Of a DNA stretch of 64,000 nt, positions 50,115-58,638 are shown in pieces. Source of the DNA: Smithellaceae bacterium (GTDB taxonomy: Bacteria > Desulfobacterota > Syntrophia > Syntrophales > Smithellaceae). Location of the stretch: the NCBI GenBank assembly GCA_030690945.1, contig JAUYFM010000015.1, forward strand, positions 1 through 64,000, in the 5' to 3' direction. Made by a program: the position numbers and the translations under genes. A model generated the notes under the pieces. It was not told where the DNA came from. It ran no database searches and was given only the letters and a program-made list of their open reading frames with translations. Positions within the stretch are counted from its first letter, which is position 1. Each line of letters starts with the position of its first letter.

Positions 50115-51573
50115 TTTTTGTGGATGTGACCTCCAGTTTTATTTTACCCATGACGCCCAGTAAATCCAGTTGTTCGCCGCCTTCGCCGCGTGCCAGCCGG
50201 ATATGCGTGACGTCGGCCGGAATCTGGTTAAAAACAGCGTCAGCGGTAACCCATTGTCCAATATAGGCCAGATTCCAGGCATGATAATAGAAGCGGCCAT
50301 TGAGATAAACCAATCCGGTTTCAATCTGCGCGGGAATACCCGCGGCGCGAAGCAGTGCGGCGGTTAAAACCGCATGTTCATTACAATCACCTTGCTTGTT
50401 TTTTAAAACTTCCAACGCGTTGGGCACGGACAACACCGGTTTCTTTTCTATCGAGCGATAAACCCATTGAACGATTTTTTGAAGCTTGATCTGTGGACTG
50501 TCCGTGTGAAAAACAATTTTTTCCACCTGCGTTTTTATTTGCGGGGCGTGGGATTGAACAAGCGGTGACGGATGTAAATACTTCTGAAAGACTGCGGGTA
50601 TGTTGTTTTCTGACGCTACATAAGGATATGGCTCTTTGGTAATCGTTAAAATATCCTGATGGAATTTTTGCCGGCCGCCTTGAAGAAGGAGCGCCGAATT
50701 ATGAATGCCGTCAATTTTGATTTCTATGCCCGTTAATTTTGATGGATTGGCGATATTTCGATTGGAGGGAATCGAAGCGATTTGCGTAAAATCAACACCA
50801 CCAGCTGCGATTCCTTCCCGCGCTTGCTCGGCGCTGACCTTTTCCATGGAAAGCCCCAGTATTCCTGTTTCTTTTAATACTTCGCCATCTTTTGCCAACC
50901 AGGCACAATTTTTAGCGCCCATAAAATCGGCGCAGAATTTTTGTGTCAAAACGCGTTTTTCCATAGTCAGGATAATCTCATCCGCGTTGCGGGTGACGGA
51001 TATTTTGCGTATGCCAAGAGTGGACGGATCAAAAATACTGAAGTCGCGGGTTTTATCTTTTTCCAGACCGGCAGAGAATGCCGCCTCGTAAATATTGCCG
51101 CTAATATGGGGAATTTCTTTAATCGGGACAACAGTTTTTTCCTCGGCAGGGGGAAGACCGGTATATAAAGTAAGTTTATCTTTGTTCACATAGCCTCTGG
51201 CAATAAACCGAAACAAACTGGAATTAAGCTCGAAATTGAAAGAAGAAAAGGACATATCGGGATTAAGCTCTGTCTCAGTAGATAAATTGAGCGCTTGCAC
51301 GACGCCCATCGTGTTAATCTGCATGGTGACAGATTCCTCGGTCTGGAAGCGGCCATTTCCCAGTGTGTTGAACTTGCGATGTATTACACCGATTTTTTTC
51401 TTATTTTGATAAATATTCATCCAGGATTCGGGCGAACGTGAAATTTCAACCTTTTGACGAACCGGGTTGTCCTCTGGTTTTTCTTTGAACAACTCCAGGC
51501 GCACGACCAGCAGACTAAGAAAAACCAGAGTAATTACAATGCCCCAGACTATGTTCCATTTTATCTTTGCCAT
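50107..51573 (-). CDS. Membrane-anchored transglutaminase-like cysteine peptidase-fold protein
   Basis: 488 residues: an N-terminal helix (about 8-27, signal anchor), a beta-rich periplasmic region (about 45-330) and a transglutaminase-core domain near the C-terminus. The Cys-His-Asp triad is intact: GDCNEHA (C about 395), YYHAW (H about 430) and TADAVF (D about 445). Function may be peptide cleavage, cross-linking or amidation; not determined. The start is ATG 51573, since the promoter TATAAT lies at 51620-51625. First gene of the operon with the ABC transporter, so it may act on the exported product or on the cell wall. Confidence 0.85.
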   Translation of the reverse strand: MAKIKWNIVWGIVITLVFLSLLVVRLELFKEKPEDNPVRQKVEISRSPESWMNIYQNKKKIGVIHRKFNTLGNGRFQTEESVTMQINTMGVVQALNLSTETELNPDMSFSSFNFELNSSLFRFIARGYVNKDKLTLYTGLPPAEEKTVVPIKEIPHISGNIYEAAFSAGLEKDKTRDFSIFDPSTLGIRKISVTRNADEIILTMEKRVLTQKFCADFMGAKNCAWLAKDGEVLKETGILGLSMEKVSAEQAREGIAAGGVDFTQIASIPSNRNIANPSKLTGIEIKIDGIHNSALLLQGGRQKFHQDILTITKEPYPYVASENNIPAVFQKYLHPSPLVQSHAPQIKTQVEKIVFHTDSPQIKLQKIVQWVYRSIEKKPVLSVPNALEVLKNKQGDCNEHAVLTAALLRAAGIPAQIETGLVYLNGRFYYHAWNLAYIGQWVTADAVFNQIPADVTHIRLARGEGGEQLDLLGVMGKIKLEVTSTKND

Positions 51574-51619
51574 GTTCGCCAATCTTTCTGAAATATTAGA
51601 GTGAATGACTATGGCTTGG

Positions 51620-51648
51620 ATTATAGCGGCAGGATTGCCTCCGGTCAA
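51620..51648 (-). promoter_or_regulatory. Strong sigma-70 promoter of the transglutaminase-ABC operon
   Basis: Minus strand TTGACC (51643-51648), 17-base spacer, TATAAT (51620-51625): 11 of 12 consensus bases. Leader of about 40 bases. Confidence 0.85.
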
Positions 51649-51688
51649 CAGGCAGTATTGGAATATGTGATTATATCAAAACATTAGC

Positions 51689-51717
51689 TTGACAAATTCC
51701 GTCTAAGAATATAGAAA
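51689..51717 (+). promoter_or_regulatory. Sigma-70 promoter reading toward EF-G
   Basis: TTGACA (51689-51694), 17-base spacer, TAGAAA (51712-51717); an overlapping TATAGA (51710-51715) gives a 15-base spacer. Predicted start near 51724, divergent from the transglutaminase promoter. Confidence 0.65.
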
Positions 51718-51753
51718 ACCAAACTCTTATTACTAAGGCTCGATTACGGTGGA

Positions 51754-51796
51754 TCCCCCATCTGGCAGAGACTCTTCCAAATGCGGGGTTTTTTTT
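51754..51796 (+). terminator. Terminator hairpin 30 bases after the EF-G promoter (attenuator or sRNA end)
   Basis: CCC (51755-51757), CAT (51759-51761) and TGG (51763-51765) pair with CCA, ATG and GGG (51777-51787) around two mismatches, with an inner AGA/TCT. A T run follows at 51789-51796. Transcripts from the promoter at 51689 would be about 73 bases if they stop here. Confidence 0.7.
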
Positions 51797-51947
51797 ATAG
51801 TGAGACCCGAGTTTCAGAAACGAAGTGCGCTGAAACGCGCAGGTCGAACTATCCCGCGAGCGAAGCGAGTAGAGGTAATAGACACCTCACGTGAGGCGTG
51901 CAGTATGATAAATAAAGATTGGTGTTTTTTTAGGAGAGGAAAGTAAA
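51797..51947 (+). promoter_or_regulatory. EF-G leader with mutually exclusive hairpins
   Basis: GTTTCAG (51811-51817) can pair with CTGAAAC (51830-51836), while TGCGC (51826-51830) can pair with GCGCA (51837-51841); both cannot form at once. A perfect 12-base palindrome CCTCACGTGAGG lies at 51885-51896, and the EF-G SD (AGGAGAGG) at 51932-51939. No open reading frame of note. Function is inferred from structure only. Confidence 0.4.
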
Positions 51948-54035
51948 ATGAAGTTCGACGATCAAAAAATACGCAACATCGGAATCAGCGCGCATATCGA
52001 TTCCGGTAAAACCACGCTTACCGAAAGAATTCTTTTTTACACAAAGAGAATTCACGCCATCCATGATGTGAAAGGCAAAGACGGCGTGGGTGCAACCATG
52101 GATTCCATGGACCTGGAAAAAGAAAGAGGAATTACCATTGCCTCGGCGGCTACCTATTGCGAATGGAAAGGGTATGAAGTCAATATCATTGACACGCCCG
52201 GCCACGTCGATTTCACCATTGAAGTGGAAAGATCACTGCGCGTTCTGGACGGCGCGATTCTTGTTTTGTGTTCGGTCGGCGGCGTTCAGTCGCAGTCCAT
52301 CACCGTTGATCAGCAAATGAAGAGATATAAAGTTCCGTGTATTGCGTTCATCAATAAATGCGACCGCAGCGGCGCCAATCCTTTCCGTGTCATCGCTCAG
52401 TTGCGCACCAAGTTGGGGCATAATGCCGTAGCCATGCAGATTCCTATTGGCCTGGAAACAGAACTACAGGGTGTGGTGGATTTGGTGGCCATGAAAGCAA
52501 TGTATTTTGATGGTGATAATGGCGAAGATATCCGAATCGAGGCCATACCACAAAGTCTTCTGGAAGAGGCCAGCGCCAAAAGAGAAGAGCTTATCGACGC
52601 CGCATCGATATTTTCCGATGAACTGACGGAAGCCATTCTGGAAGAAAAAGAAATTACACCGGAACTACTTTACGCCGCAGTTCGCAAGGGAACATTGAAA
52701 AGAGAAATTACGCCTGTGTATATGGGATCGGCCTATAAAAATAAAGCCGTCCAGCCCCTGCTCGACGGCGTGACCTATTTATTGCCCAAGCCTTCCGAAG
52801 TGGAAAATATCGCGCTCGATATGAATAATAATGAAGAGCCGGTTATCTTGAACAGTGATCCGGAAAAACCCATTATCGCGCTGGCCTTTAAATTGGAAGA
52901 CGGCCAGTACGGGCAGTTAACCTATATTCGTGTTTATCAGGGCACCGTTGAAAAAGGATCCACCATCGTCAACGTCCGCAATGGTAAGAAAGTCAAAGTA
53001 GGGCGCGTTGTTCGGATGCACGCCGATCAGATGGAAGATGTTGAAGCTCTGTGTTCGGGATACATCGGCGCTTTATTCGGTATCGAATGCTCTTCCGGCG
53101 ATACATTTGTTTCTCCCGGCATCAATATGACGATGACCTCCATGTTTGTACCCAAGCCGGTTATTTCACTGGCCATTGTGCCGAAAGATAACAAGTCGCA
53201 AATGGCCATGTCCAAAGCGCTTAATCGATTCTCCAAGGAAGACCCGACATTCAAAACACATGTCGATCCGGAAACCAACGAAACCATCATTGAAGGCATG
53301 GGCGAGTTGCATCTGGATATTTACGTAGAAAGAATGAAGCGTGAATATAATGCCGAAGTTTCCACAGGCAATCCCCGCGTAGCCTATCGTGAAACCATTA
53401 CCCAGCGCGCAGACTTCAATTACACACACAGAAAGCAAACCGGTGGTTCCGGACAGTTTGGGCGCATCGCCGGATATATCGAACCGATTTCCGATGCCGA
53501 ATTTGTTTTTGAAAATAAAATATTCGGTGGTTCGATTCCTACGCAATATATAGCAGCTTGCGAAAAGGGTTTTAAACAAAGCATGGCCAAAGGGCCGAAA
53601 TTGGAATTTCCGATTACCGGCGTGAAAGTACTCATTAACGACGGTTCTTCCCATGCGGTGGATTCTTCCGATATGGCCTTCCAGGCAGCGGCCCGTGGCG
53701 CTTTTCGGGAAGCCTATCTACGCGCCAAGCCGGTTGTTCATGAGCCGATTATGAAAGTCGTTGTGGAATCTCCGGTGGAATTTCAAGGGCCGGTCATGGG
53801 ACTTCTCAATCAACGACGCGGTATGATTATCGGCTCGCAGGATGAAGGGGTCATGTGCGTGATCGAATCCCAGGTGCCGCTGGCGGAGATGTTCGGTTTC
53901 TCGACAATTCTACGTTCAGCTACTCAGGGCAAGGCGCAGTTTACTATGGAATTTGCCATGTATCGTCAGGTGCCGCAGCCCATTGCAGAAAAGATCGCCC
54001 TGGAAGCTGCTCAGAACAAGAAGACGGCAGCATAG
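51948..54035 (+). CDS. fusA: Elongation factor G, spd/mitochondrial EF-G1-like
   Basis: Ribosomal translocase of 695 residues with an intact G domain: [13 protein letters not shown] (15-27), EKERGITI (57-64), DTPGHVDF (82-89, catalytic H86), NKCD, and all five domains including [11 protein letters not shown]. The segments [26 protein letters not shown] and [20 protein letters not shown] resemble mitochondrial EF-G1 more than E. coli FusA, as known for the spdEFG1 group of spirochaetes, planctomycetes and deltaproteobacteria. It is not in a str operon (no rpsL, rpsG or tuf). SD AGGAGAGG. Whether it is the cell's only translocase is unknown. Confidence 0.93.
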   Translation: MKFDDQKIRNIGISAHIDSGKTTLTERILFYTKRIHAIHDVKGKDGVGATMDSMDLEKERGITIASAATYCEWKGYEVNIIDTPGHVDFTIEVERSLRVLDGAILVLCSVGGVQSQSITVDQQMKRYKVPCIAFINKCDRSGANPFRVIAQLRTKLGHNAVAMQIPIGLETELQGVVDLVAMKAMYFDGDNGEDIRIEAIPQSLLEEASAKREELIDAASIFSDELTEAILEEKEITPELLYAAVRKGTLKREITPVYMGSAYKNKAVQPLLDGVTYLLPKPSEVENIALDMNNNEEPVILNSDPEKPIIALAFKLEDGQYGQLTYIRVYQGTVEKGSTIVNVRNGKKVKVGRVVRMHADQMEDVEALCSGYIGALFGIECSSGDTFVSPGINMTMTSMFVPKPVISLAIVPKDNKSQMAMSKALNRFSKEDPTFKTHVDPETNETIIEGMGELHLDIYVERMKREYNAEVSTGNPRVAYRETITQRADFNYTHRKQTGGSGQFGRIAGYIEPISDAEFVFENKIFGGSIPTQYIAACEKGFKQSMAKGPKLEFPITGVKVLINDGSSHAVDSSDMAFQAAARGAFREAYLRAKPVVHEPIMKVVVESPVEFQGPVMGLLNQRRGMIIGSQDEGVMCVIESQVPLAEMFGFSTILRSATQGKAQFTMEFAMYRQVPQPIAEKIALEAAQNKKTAA

Positions 54036-54062
54036 AAAGACTGACCCCTTTGGGGGGGCGCG

Positions 54063-54085
54063 AGGCTGAAGACCGAAGGCTGAAG
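54063..54085. repeat. Short direct repeat after EF-G
   Basis: AGGCTGAAG occurs at 54063-54071 and 54077-54085, followed by a third partial copy. Looks like a small low-complexity intergenic repeat. Confidence 0.5.
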
Positions 54086-54165
54086 GCTAAAAAAAGACGA
54101 TGGTGGTTGGCAAGGCGTTAAGACGGAAAGACAATGTTATTCATTTACCTTATGAGGTTATTATC

Positions 54166-54858
54166 ATGATCAAAAAAGAAATCATCCAACGTAATCCGCT
54201 TCTTAATCTTGGATACGACCACGAATATATTTTACCCACTGGCGGTTTTGGGGCTGTTTTAGCCTATGCCGGAGTAGGCAAGACCGCCCTTCTGGTTCAG
54301 ATGGCGTTACATGCCATGATGAACGAACAGCCCGTATTGCATGTCAGCTTAAATGACGCAGTCAGCAAAGTGAATGTTTGGTATCGGGAATTATTTCACG
54401 ATATGGCCGCAAAATATGATTCCGTGGAATCCAATGAGTTTTGGGAAAAAATTCTCATTTATCGTTTCATTATGACCTTCCGTGTGGAAGGTTTCAGCGT
54501 GCCGAAGTTGGAGGAGCGTCTGACCGATTTGATGCAGCAAAATATATTTAAGCCGCACACCGTGATTATCGATGGCTTGAAATTTGATGAATCCGGTCGC
54601 GGGTTGCTTCTGCAATTACGGGAATTAGCCAAAAAGTATTCTATGCGCATCTGGTTTACCGTTCATACGCACCGCCATGAACCCCCCAAAGAAAACGGCT
54701 TACCTCTTTCTTTCCTGCATGTAGCCGACCTTTTTGACGTGCTGGTGCAGCTTGCCGCCAAAGGGCCGGAAGTTTATATCAAAGCCCTCAAAGGCCAGTC
54801 CCCCGACGCAAAGCAGGATGCCTTGCTCCTCGATCCGGCGACAATGCTGATTAAATAA
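54166..54858 (+). CDS. RecA-fold P-loop ATPase of unknown function
   Basis: 230 residues with Walker A AYAGVGKT (33-40) and a Walker B-like TVIIDGLKF (about 124-132), then LRELAKKYSMRIWFTVHTHRH, a sensor-like segment after a beta strand. The core looks like a single RecA/KaiC-type domain with no DNA-binding or membrane part. I do not recognise a named family. Start at ATG 54166 (TGAGGT upstream) rather than at 54100, whose extra residues come from the repeat-rich gap. It is followed by a strong terminator, so it is a single-gene unit or the end of the EF-G transcript. Confidence 0.75.
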   Translation: MIKKEIIQRNPLLNLGYDHEYILPTGGFGAVLAYAGVGKTALLVQMALHAMMNEQPVLHVSLNDAVSKVNVWYRELFHDMAAKYDSVESNEFWEKILIYRFIMTFRVEGFSVPKLEERLTDLMQQNIFKPHTVIIDGLKFDESGRGLLLQLRELAKKYSMRIWFTVHTHRHEPPKENGLPLSFLHVADLFDVLVQLAAKGPEVYIKALKGQSPDAKQDALLLDPATMLIK

Positions 54859-54859
54859 C

Positions 54860-54898
54860 AAACATAGAGACAGGTCTCAGACCTGTCTCTATGTTTTT
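54860..54898 (+). terminator. Strong terminator after the RecA-fold ATPase
   Basis: A perfect 16-bp stem (54861-54876 with 54880-54895), three-base loop TCA, extended by one A-T pair, and ending in a T run (54894-54898). Confidence 0.92.
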
Positions 54899-54987
54899 AA
54901 TTACCACACCCGACGATAGCTCAATCTATCATTAACAACCCATTTGAATCCTACAGTTCCAAAGAGCCGGGTAATTGCAGAAGATGC

Positions 54988-55045
54988 GGCGCGTTTGGAA
55001 AACGCGCCCTACGTCATGATGTAGGGACTGTTCCCCGAACAGTCC
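54988..55045. repeat. Pair of perfect 9-bp hairpins (palindromic intergenic repeat)
   Basis: GGCGCGTTT/AAACGCGCC (54988-55008) and GGACTGTTC/GAACAGTCC (55025-55045), separated by CTACGTCATGATGTAG. Each has a three-base loop and no T run, unlike a terminator. The arrangement resembles REP-type repeats spread through some genomes; copy number cannot be seen from this window. Confidence 0.6.
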
Positions 55046-55075
55046 GAATGCATTTAAAAACGCAATGGGGAAAAT

Positions 55076-57157
55076 ATGTCATATAATCGATTGCAAAACG
55101 AAAAAAGCCCTTATCTGTTGCAACATGCGAAAAATCCGGTGGACTGGTATCCTTGGGGCGAGGAGGCTTTTGAAAAAGCTCGTCGAGAGGACAAACCTAT
55201 TTTTCTGTCAATCGGTTATTCCACCTGTCACTGGTGTCATGTGATGGAGCGTGAATCGTTCGAGGATGAAGAAGTCGCCCGGCTTCTGAATGAAACGTTT
55301 GTGAACATTAAAATTGATCGCGAAGAGCGTCCCGATATTGACGCGGTCTATATGAAGATATGCCAGATAATGACGCAAAGCGGCGGCTGGCCTTTGACGA
55401 TTATGATGACGCCCGATAAAAAACCATTCTTTGCCGCGACCTACATTCCCAGGGAAACAAGATATGGCCATGTCGGCCTGCTGGAGATGATTCCGGAAGT
55501 CAAATCCCTCTGGCAGACGAAACGCGCGGATGTCATTTCAGTCTCATCGGAAATAACGCAGACTCTGCGGCGACCGACAAGCGGCAAGGCAGAGGATATC
55601 GGCGAAGAAACGCTGCATCGTTCCTATCGGTCTTTCTCAGCGAGCTTTGACAAGACGTTCGGCGGCTTTGGCCAGGCGCCGAAATTCCCTTCACCACACA
55701 ATTTCTTTTTTCTGCTGCGCTACTGGAGGCGAACAGGTGAAGCTCAGGCTTTACACATGGTGGAGCAGACGCTGCAAAACATGCGGCACGGCGGAATTTA
55801 CGATCAGATTGGTTTTGGCTTTCACCGCTATTCGACAGACGCCCGCTGGATCGTGCCGCACTTTGAAAAGATGCTCTACGATCAGGCGCTTATGGCGATG
55901 GCGTACATTGAACTATTTCAGGCTACAGGGAAAAAAGAATACGAAACTTCAGCCCGTGAAATATTTTCCTATGTTTTGCGGGATTTGACGGATGTGAAGG
56001 GCGGTTTTTACTGCGCCGAAGACGCGGACAGCGAAGGTGTCGAAGGGAAATTCTATCTGTGGACCCAGGAGGAAATCCGCAGCGTTCTGACAAAAGCCGA
56101 GTCGGATTTGTTTTTGTCTCACTACAGGCACGATAGTGACATATCCGCGCAGGGTATGCAGGAAATACCCGCCGGTCACTTTATCCCGCATCTCAAACCG
56201 CCATCAGGTGGCGATGCGGGGGATAGTTTGACGGAACTGTCCGACAAAATGGCTGGCATCCGAAAAAAGCTTTTCGCGGTTCGGGAAAAACGAGTGCACC
56301 CGCATAAAGACGACAAGATTCTGAGCGATTGGAATGGCCTGATGATTGCGGCGCTGGCCCGCGGGGCGCAGGTCTTTGATGAACCGGCCTATGCTAAAGC
56401 TGCCCTCCGGGCGATGGATTTTATTTTTCGATCTCTGCAAACCAAAGAAGGCCGGCTGTTACACCGGTTTCGGGACGGTCAGGGCGCAATTGCCGCGAAT
56501 ATCGACGATTATTCGTTTATCGTCTGGGCGCTTTTGGAACTCTACGAGGCAACGTTTGACACACAACATCTGTTCAAAGCGCTGGAGTATCAGTCTCATT
56601 TATTTGGATACTTCCGGGATGATCAGGATGGCGGATTCTTTTTTACACCCAATGATGCGGAAGAGCTTTTGACGCGTCCGAAAGAACTCTATGACGGCGC
56701 CATCCCGTCGGGCAATTCATTGGCGTTTATAAATACACTGCGACTGTCCCGAATTACCGGGGACGCCGAGATGGATGAAAGAGCGCACGAAATTTACAGA
56801 GCTTTTTGTGCAGAGGTGGATGCGATGCCGACTGCTTTCACGCAATTTCTCTGTGGTCTGGACTTTGCTATCGGTCCGGCAAGCGAAGTGATCATTGCCG
56901 GGACTATGGATCATTCAGACACGAAGGCGCTGCTTACGGCTTTGAGAAAAAGCTTTGTGCCGAATACGATCGTCATTTTCCGTCCCGAGGAAAGTTCAGC
57001 ACATCCGGATATTGAAATCATCGCACCGCATGTGCAACCGCATCAAAGCATCAACGGCAAAGCGACAGCCTATGTCTGCTCGAATTTCACTTGTTCGCTG
57101 CCGACGAATGACCCGGAACAAATGATTAAACTTCTAAGCATGAAGCATAAAAAGTAG
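55076..57157 (+). CDS. DUF255 thioredoxin-domain protein (YyaL/SPATA20 family)
   Basis: 693 residues. The N-terminal thioredoxin-fold domain (DUF255) starts [20 protein letters not shown] and has a CHWC active-site motif (C51-C54) in [16 protein letters not shown]. The rest is an (alpha/alpha)6 barrel resembling N-acylglucosamine 2-epimerases and glycosidases ([47 protein letters not shown]). Length fits the family (about 680-700). Function is unknown; the fold and CxxC suggest a redox or sugar-related role. Preceded by palindromic repeats and by GGGGAAA before the ATG. Convergent with the DUF2845 gene across a cloverleaf-like repeat. Confidence 0.92.
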   Translation: MSYNRLQNEKSPYLLQHAKNPVDWYPWGEEAFEKARREDKPIFLSIGYSTCHWCHVMERESFEDEEVARLLNETFVNIKIDREERPDIDAVYMKICQIMTQSGGWPLTIMMTPDKKPFFAATYIPRETRYGHVGLLEMIPEVKSLWQTKRADVISVSSEITQTLRRPTSGKAEDIGEETLHRSYRSFSASFDKTFGGFGQAPKFPSPHNFFFLLRYWRRTGEAQALHMVEQTLQNMRHGGIYDQIGFGFHRYSTDARWIVPHFEKMLYDQALMAMAYIELFQATGKKEYETSAREIFSYVLRDLTDVKGGFYCAEDADSEGVEGKFYLWTQEEIRSVLTKAESDLFLSHYRHDSDISAQGMQEIPAGHFIPHLKPPSGGDAGDSLTELSDKMAGIRKKLFAVREKRVHPHKDDKILSDWNGLMIAALARGAQVFDEPAYAKAALRAMDFIFRSLQTKEGRLLHRFRDGQGAIAANIDDYSFIVWALLELYEATFDTQHLFKALEYQSHLFGYFRDDQDGGFFFTPNDAEELLTRPKELYDGAIPSGNSLAFINTLRLSRITGDAEMDERAHEIYRAFCAEVDAMPTAFTQFLCGLDFAIGPASEVIIAGTMDHSDTKALLTALRKSFVPNTIVIFRPEESSAHPDIEIIAPHVQPHQSINGKATAYVCSNFTCSLPTNDPEQMIKLLSMKHKK

Positions 57158-57256
57158 GGAATGGTCTTGCCACCCGCATAACCTAAAGGTTACACGTGGG
57201 TGGTCGCGATAGCCTAACCACCTAAAGGTGGCGCGAGGTCACAAGCCGTTCCCTAC
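57154..57256. repeat. Cloverleaf-like inverted repeat element, 103 bases
   Basis: A 15-bp outer stem (57154-57169 with 57242-57256, one bulged T at 57165 and one G-T pair) encloses two arms. Arm 1 (57170-57203) has CCACCC/GGGTGG and an inner TAACC/GGTTA with TAAA loop. Arm 2 (57204-57236) has TCGCG/CGCGA and CCACC/GGTGG with the same TAAA loop. Both arms carry ACCTAAAGGT. It lies between convergent genes and overlaps the last bases of the DUF255 stop. Confidence 0.75.
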
Positions 57257-57265
57257 ATCTGACGG

Positions 57266-57628
57266 TTATTTCCCCAAACAGTCGGATTTACCTTTTCCCC
57301 GTCCTTCGTTTGATTCTTTGATTAATTTGCCGTTTGCAAAAGTCAGAGCATAGATATAATCATTGTCGCCGCAGTTATAATACCAGATGTCAACTTTGTT
57401 GGCACATTTTTTATATTTTTTTACTTTCCCGTCTTTGTCAGTGCGGGTGGATGTCTGACGTCCTTCACAGGCCTTTTCTTTAGACGTTGGCTTACCGCAT
57501 GTAACAGTGACCTGCATCTTTGTATCACCGCTTGTAACCAGACCGGTTCCGCAGCGAAAGGCAAATCCGTTAGTGCTGAAAAAGAACAAAATGACAAAAC
57601 TGACCAAAACGATTTTGATTGCTTTCAT
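57266..57628 (-). CDS. Secreted six-cysteine DUF2845 protein
   Basis: 120 residues: signal peptide (about 1-23, cleavage after GFA) and a small mature domain with six cysteines (26, 44, 54, 75, 86, 117). The segments FRCGTGLVTSGDTKMQV and CGKPTSKE match DUF2845. Lysine-rich. Function unknown. It starts 3 bases after the methyltransferase gene, in an operon led by a VKOR-DsbA fusion, so the even number of cysteines may be paired as disulfides by that enzyme (inference). Confidence 0.82.
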   Translation of the reverse strand: MKAIKIVLVSFVILFFFSTNGFAFRCGTGLVTSGDTKMQVTVTCGKPTSKEKACEGRQTSTRTDKDGKVKKYKKCANKVDIWYYNCGDNDYIYALTFANGKLIKESNEGRGKGKSDCLGK

Positions 57629-57631
57629 TTC

Positions 57632-58576
57632 TTATCCTTTCTTTTGCGAATCTTTAATAAGCACAAGATATTCATACTTGTAAAGATCATAAACAAACTG
57701 CTGGATGATTTCCTGCTCGTCGGTAAGCGGTGTGGGCGATCGCAAGGCGGCCTTTACTTTCTCATTGAAGTCGATGGGCAGGATGTAGACATATTGACCC
57801 CGGAAGACTTTATAATGGAAAGCACGGGCTATCGTCTGCAAATGAGAAAATTTGATGGTGAACTCAGCGTGACCCTGAAGTGATATTCTTTCAGGAGTTC
57901 CGGGCGCTGTAAAATTCAGATGAGGGAATTGCGGATTGTTTAGTGACGCTTCGCAACTGTGTTCACTTAAATAAATGTAGGGGATGGCTGCACCGCATAG
58001 TTTTTCCACAACCTCCAGGGCTCCGATATTAATATTTTCAGTGGGGGTAAATTCGAGAGAGTATTCTTTCTGGTAATCCGCAATTCTGTTTAAAGAGCGA
58101 ATTGTGTCAGGATCATTTTGTTCCGGGTGGTTTTGCTGAAAAACCAGCGTGGGAAAATCGCCAAGATTTTCATTCAGAATAGCCAGGTCAAAGGATCGAA
58201 GGTCGGATATGGGCATCTTTGAAAAATCCATTTCCCGAAAATTCACGGGAAATTCGGTTAACGTTTCCCTCTGCTTTTGCAGCAAAAGAGGTGAAATGTC
58301 CAACATGGTTGCCTGAAGGTGAGGGGCAAGGGTCAGAAAATCCTTCATGACATATCCCAGACCGCCGCCAACTTCCAAAACGGTTTTTAAGTGTTCAAAC
58401 GGAATCTTGTCTCCCAGAAAATGAAATAGTTGTGTGCCGAAAGATTCGTTGTATCGAAGCGCGAGCCGGCAGGGACTGTTCTCCGGATGAAGAGCGTTCA
58501 CGACGGTCAGCTCCCAGCCCAGAGACGTCAGCGTGCGAACATGATAATCATCCGTGGTATTTAAAAAATAGCCCAT
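57632..58576 (-). CDS. Putative SAM-dependent methyltransferase
   Basis: 314 residues. Motif I VLEVGGGLGYVMKDFL begins near residue 66, followed by LDISPLLLQKQ (acidic motif II position) and FDLAILNENLGDF. It is a class I Rossmann methyltransferase; the C-terminal part (EYSLEFTPTENINIGALEVVEKLC, FTIKFSHLQTIAR) does not let me assign a substrate. Remote similarity to the SAM-dependent DUF185/MidA group is possible but unproven. Middle gene of the disulfide operon. Confidence 0.7.
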   Translation of the reverse strand: MGYFLNTTDDYHVRTLTSLGWELTVVNALHPENSPCRLALRYNESFGTQLFHFLGDKIPFEHLKTVLEVGGGLGYVMKDFLTLAPHLQATMLDISPLLLQKQRETLTEFPVNFREMDFSKMPISDLRSFDLAILNENLGDFPTLVFQQNHPEQNDPDTIRSLNRIADYQKEYSLEFTPTENINIGALEVVEKLCGAAIPYIYLSEHSCEASLNNPQFPHLNFTAPGTPERISLQGHAEFTIKFSHLQTIARAFHYKVFRGQYVYILPIDFNEKVKAALRSPTPLTDEQEIIQQFVYDLYKYEYLVLIKDSQKKG

Positions 58577-58638
58577 ACACTTAATATTTTATCAGTCTTG
58601 TGAAAATAAAGATAACGCTTGCTTTAGAAATGGAAATA

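Noticed and set aside
51574-51648. Longer transglutaminase frame
   Set aside because: It overlaps the TTGACC-TATAAT promoter of the same gene, so its start would not be transcribed.
51853-51870. CGCGAGCGAAGCGAGTAG in the EF-G leader as a mobile-element end
   Set aside because: It is a short near-repeat (GCGAG twice) with no inverted partner or transposase nearby.
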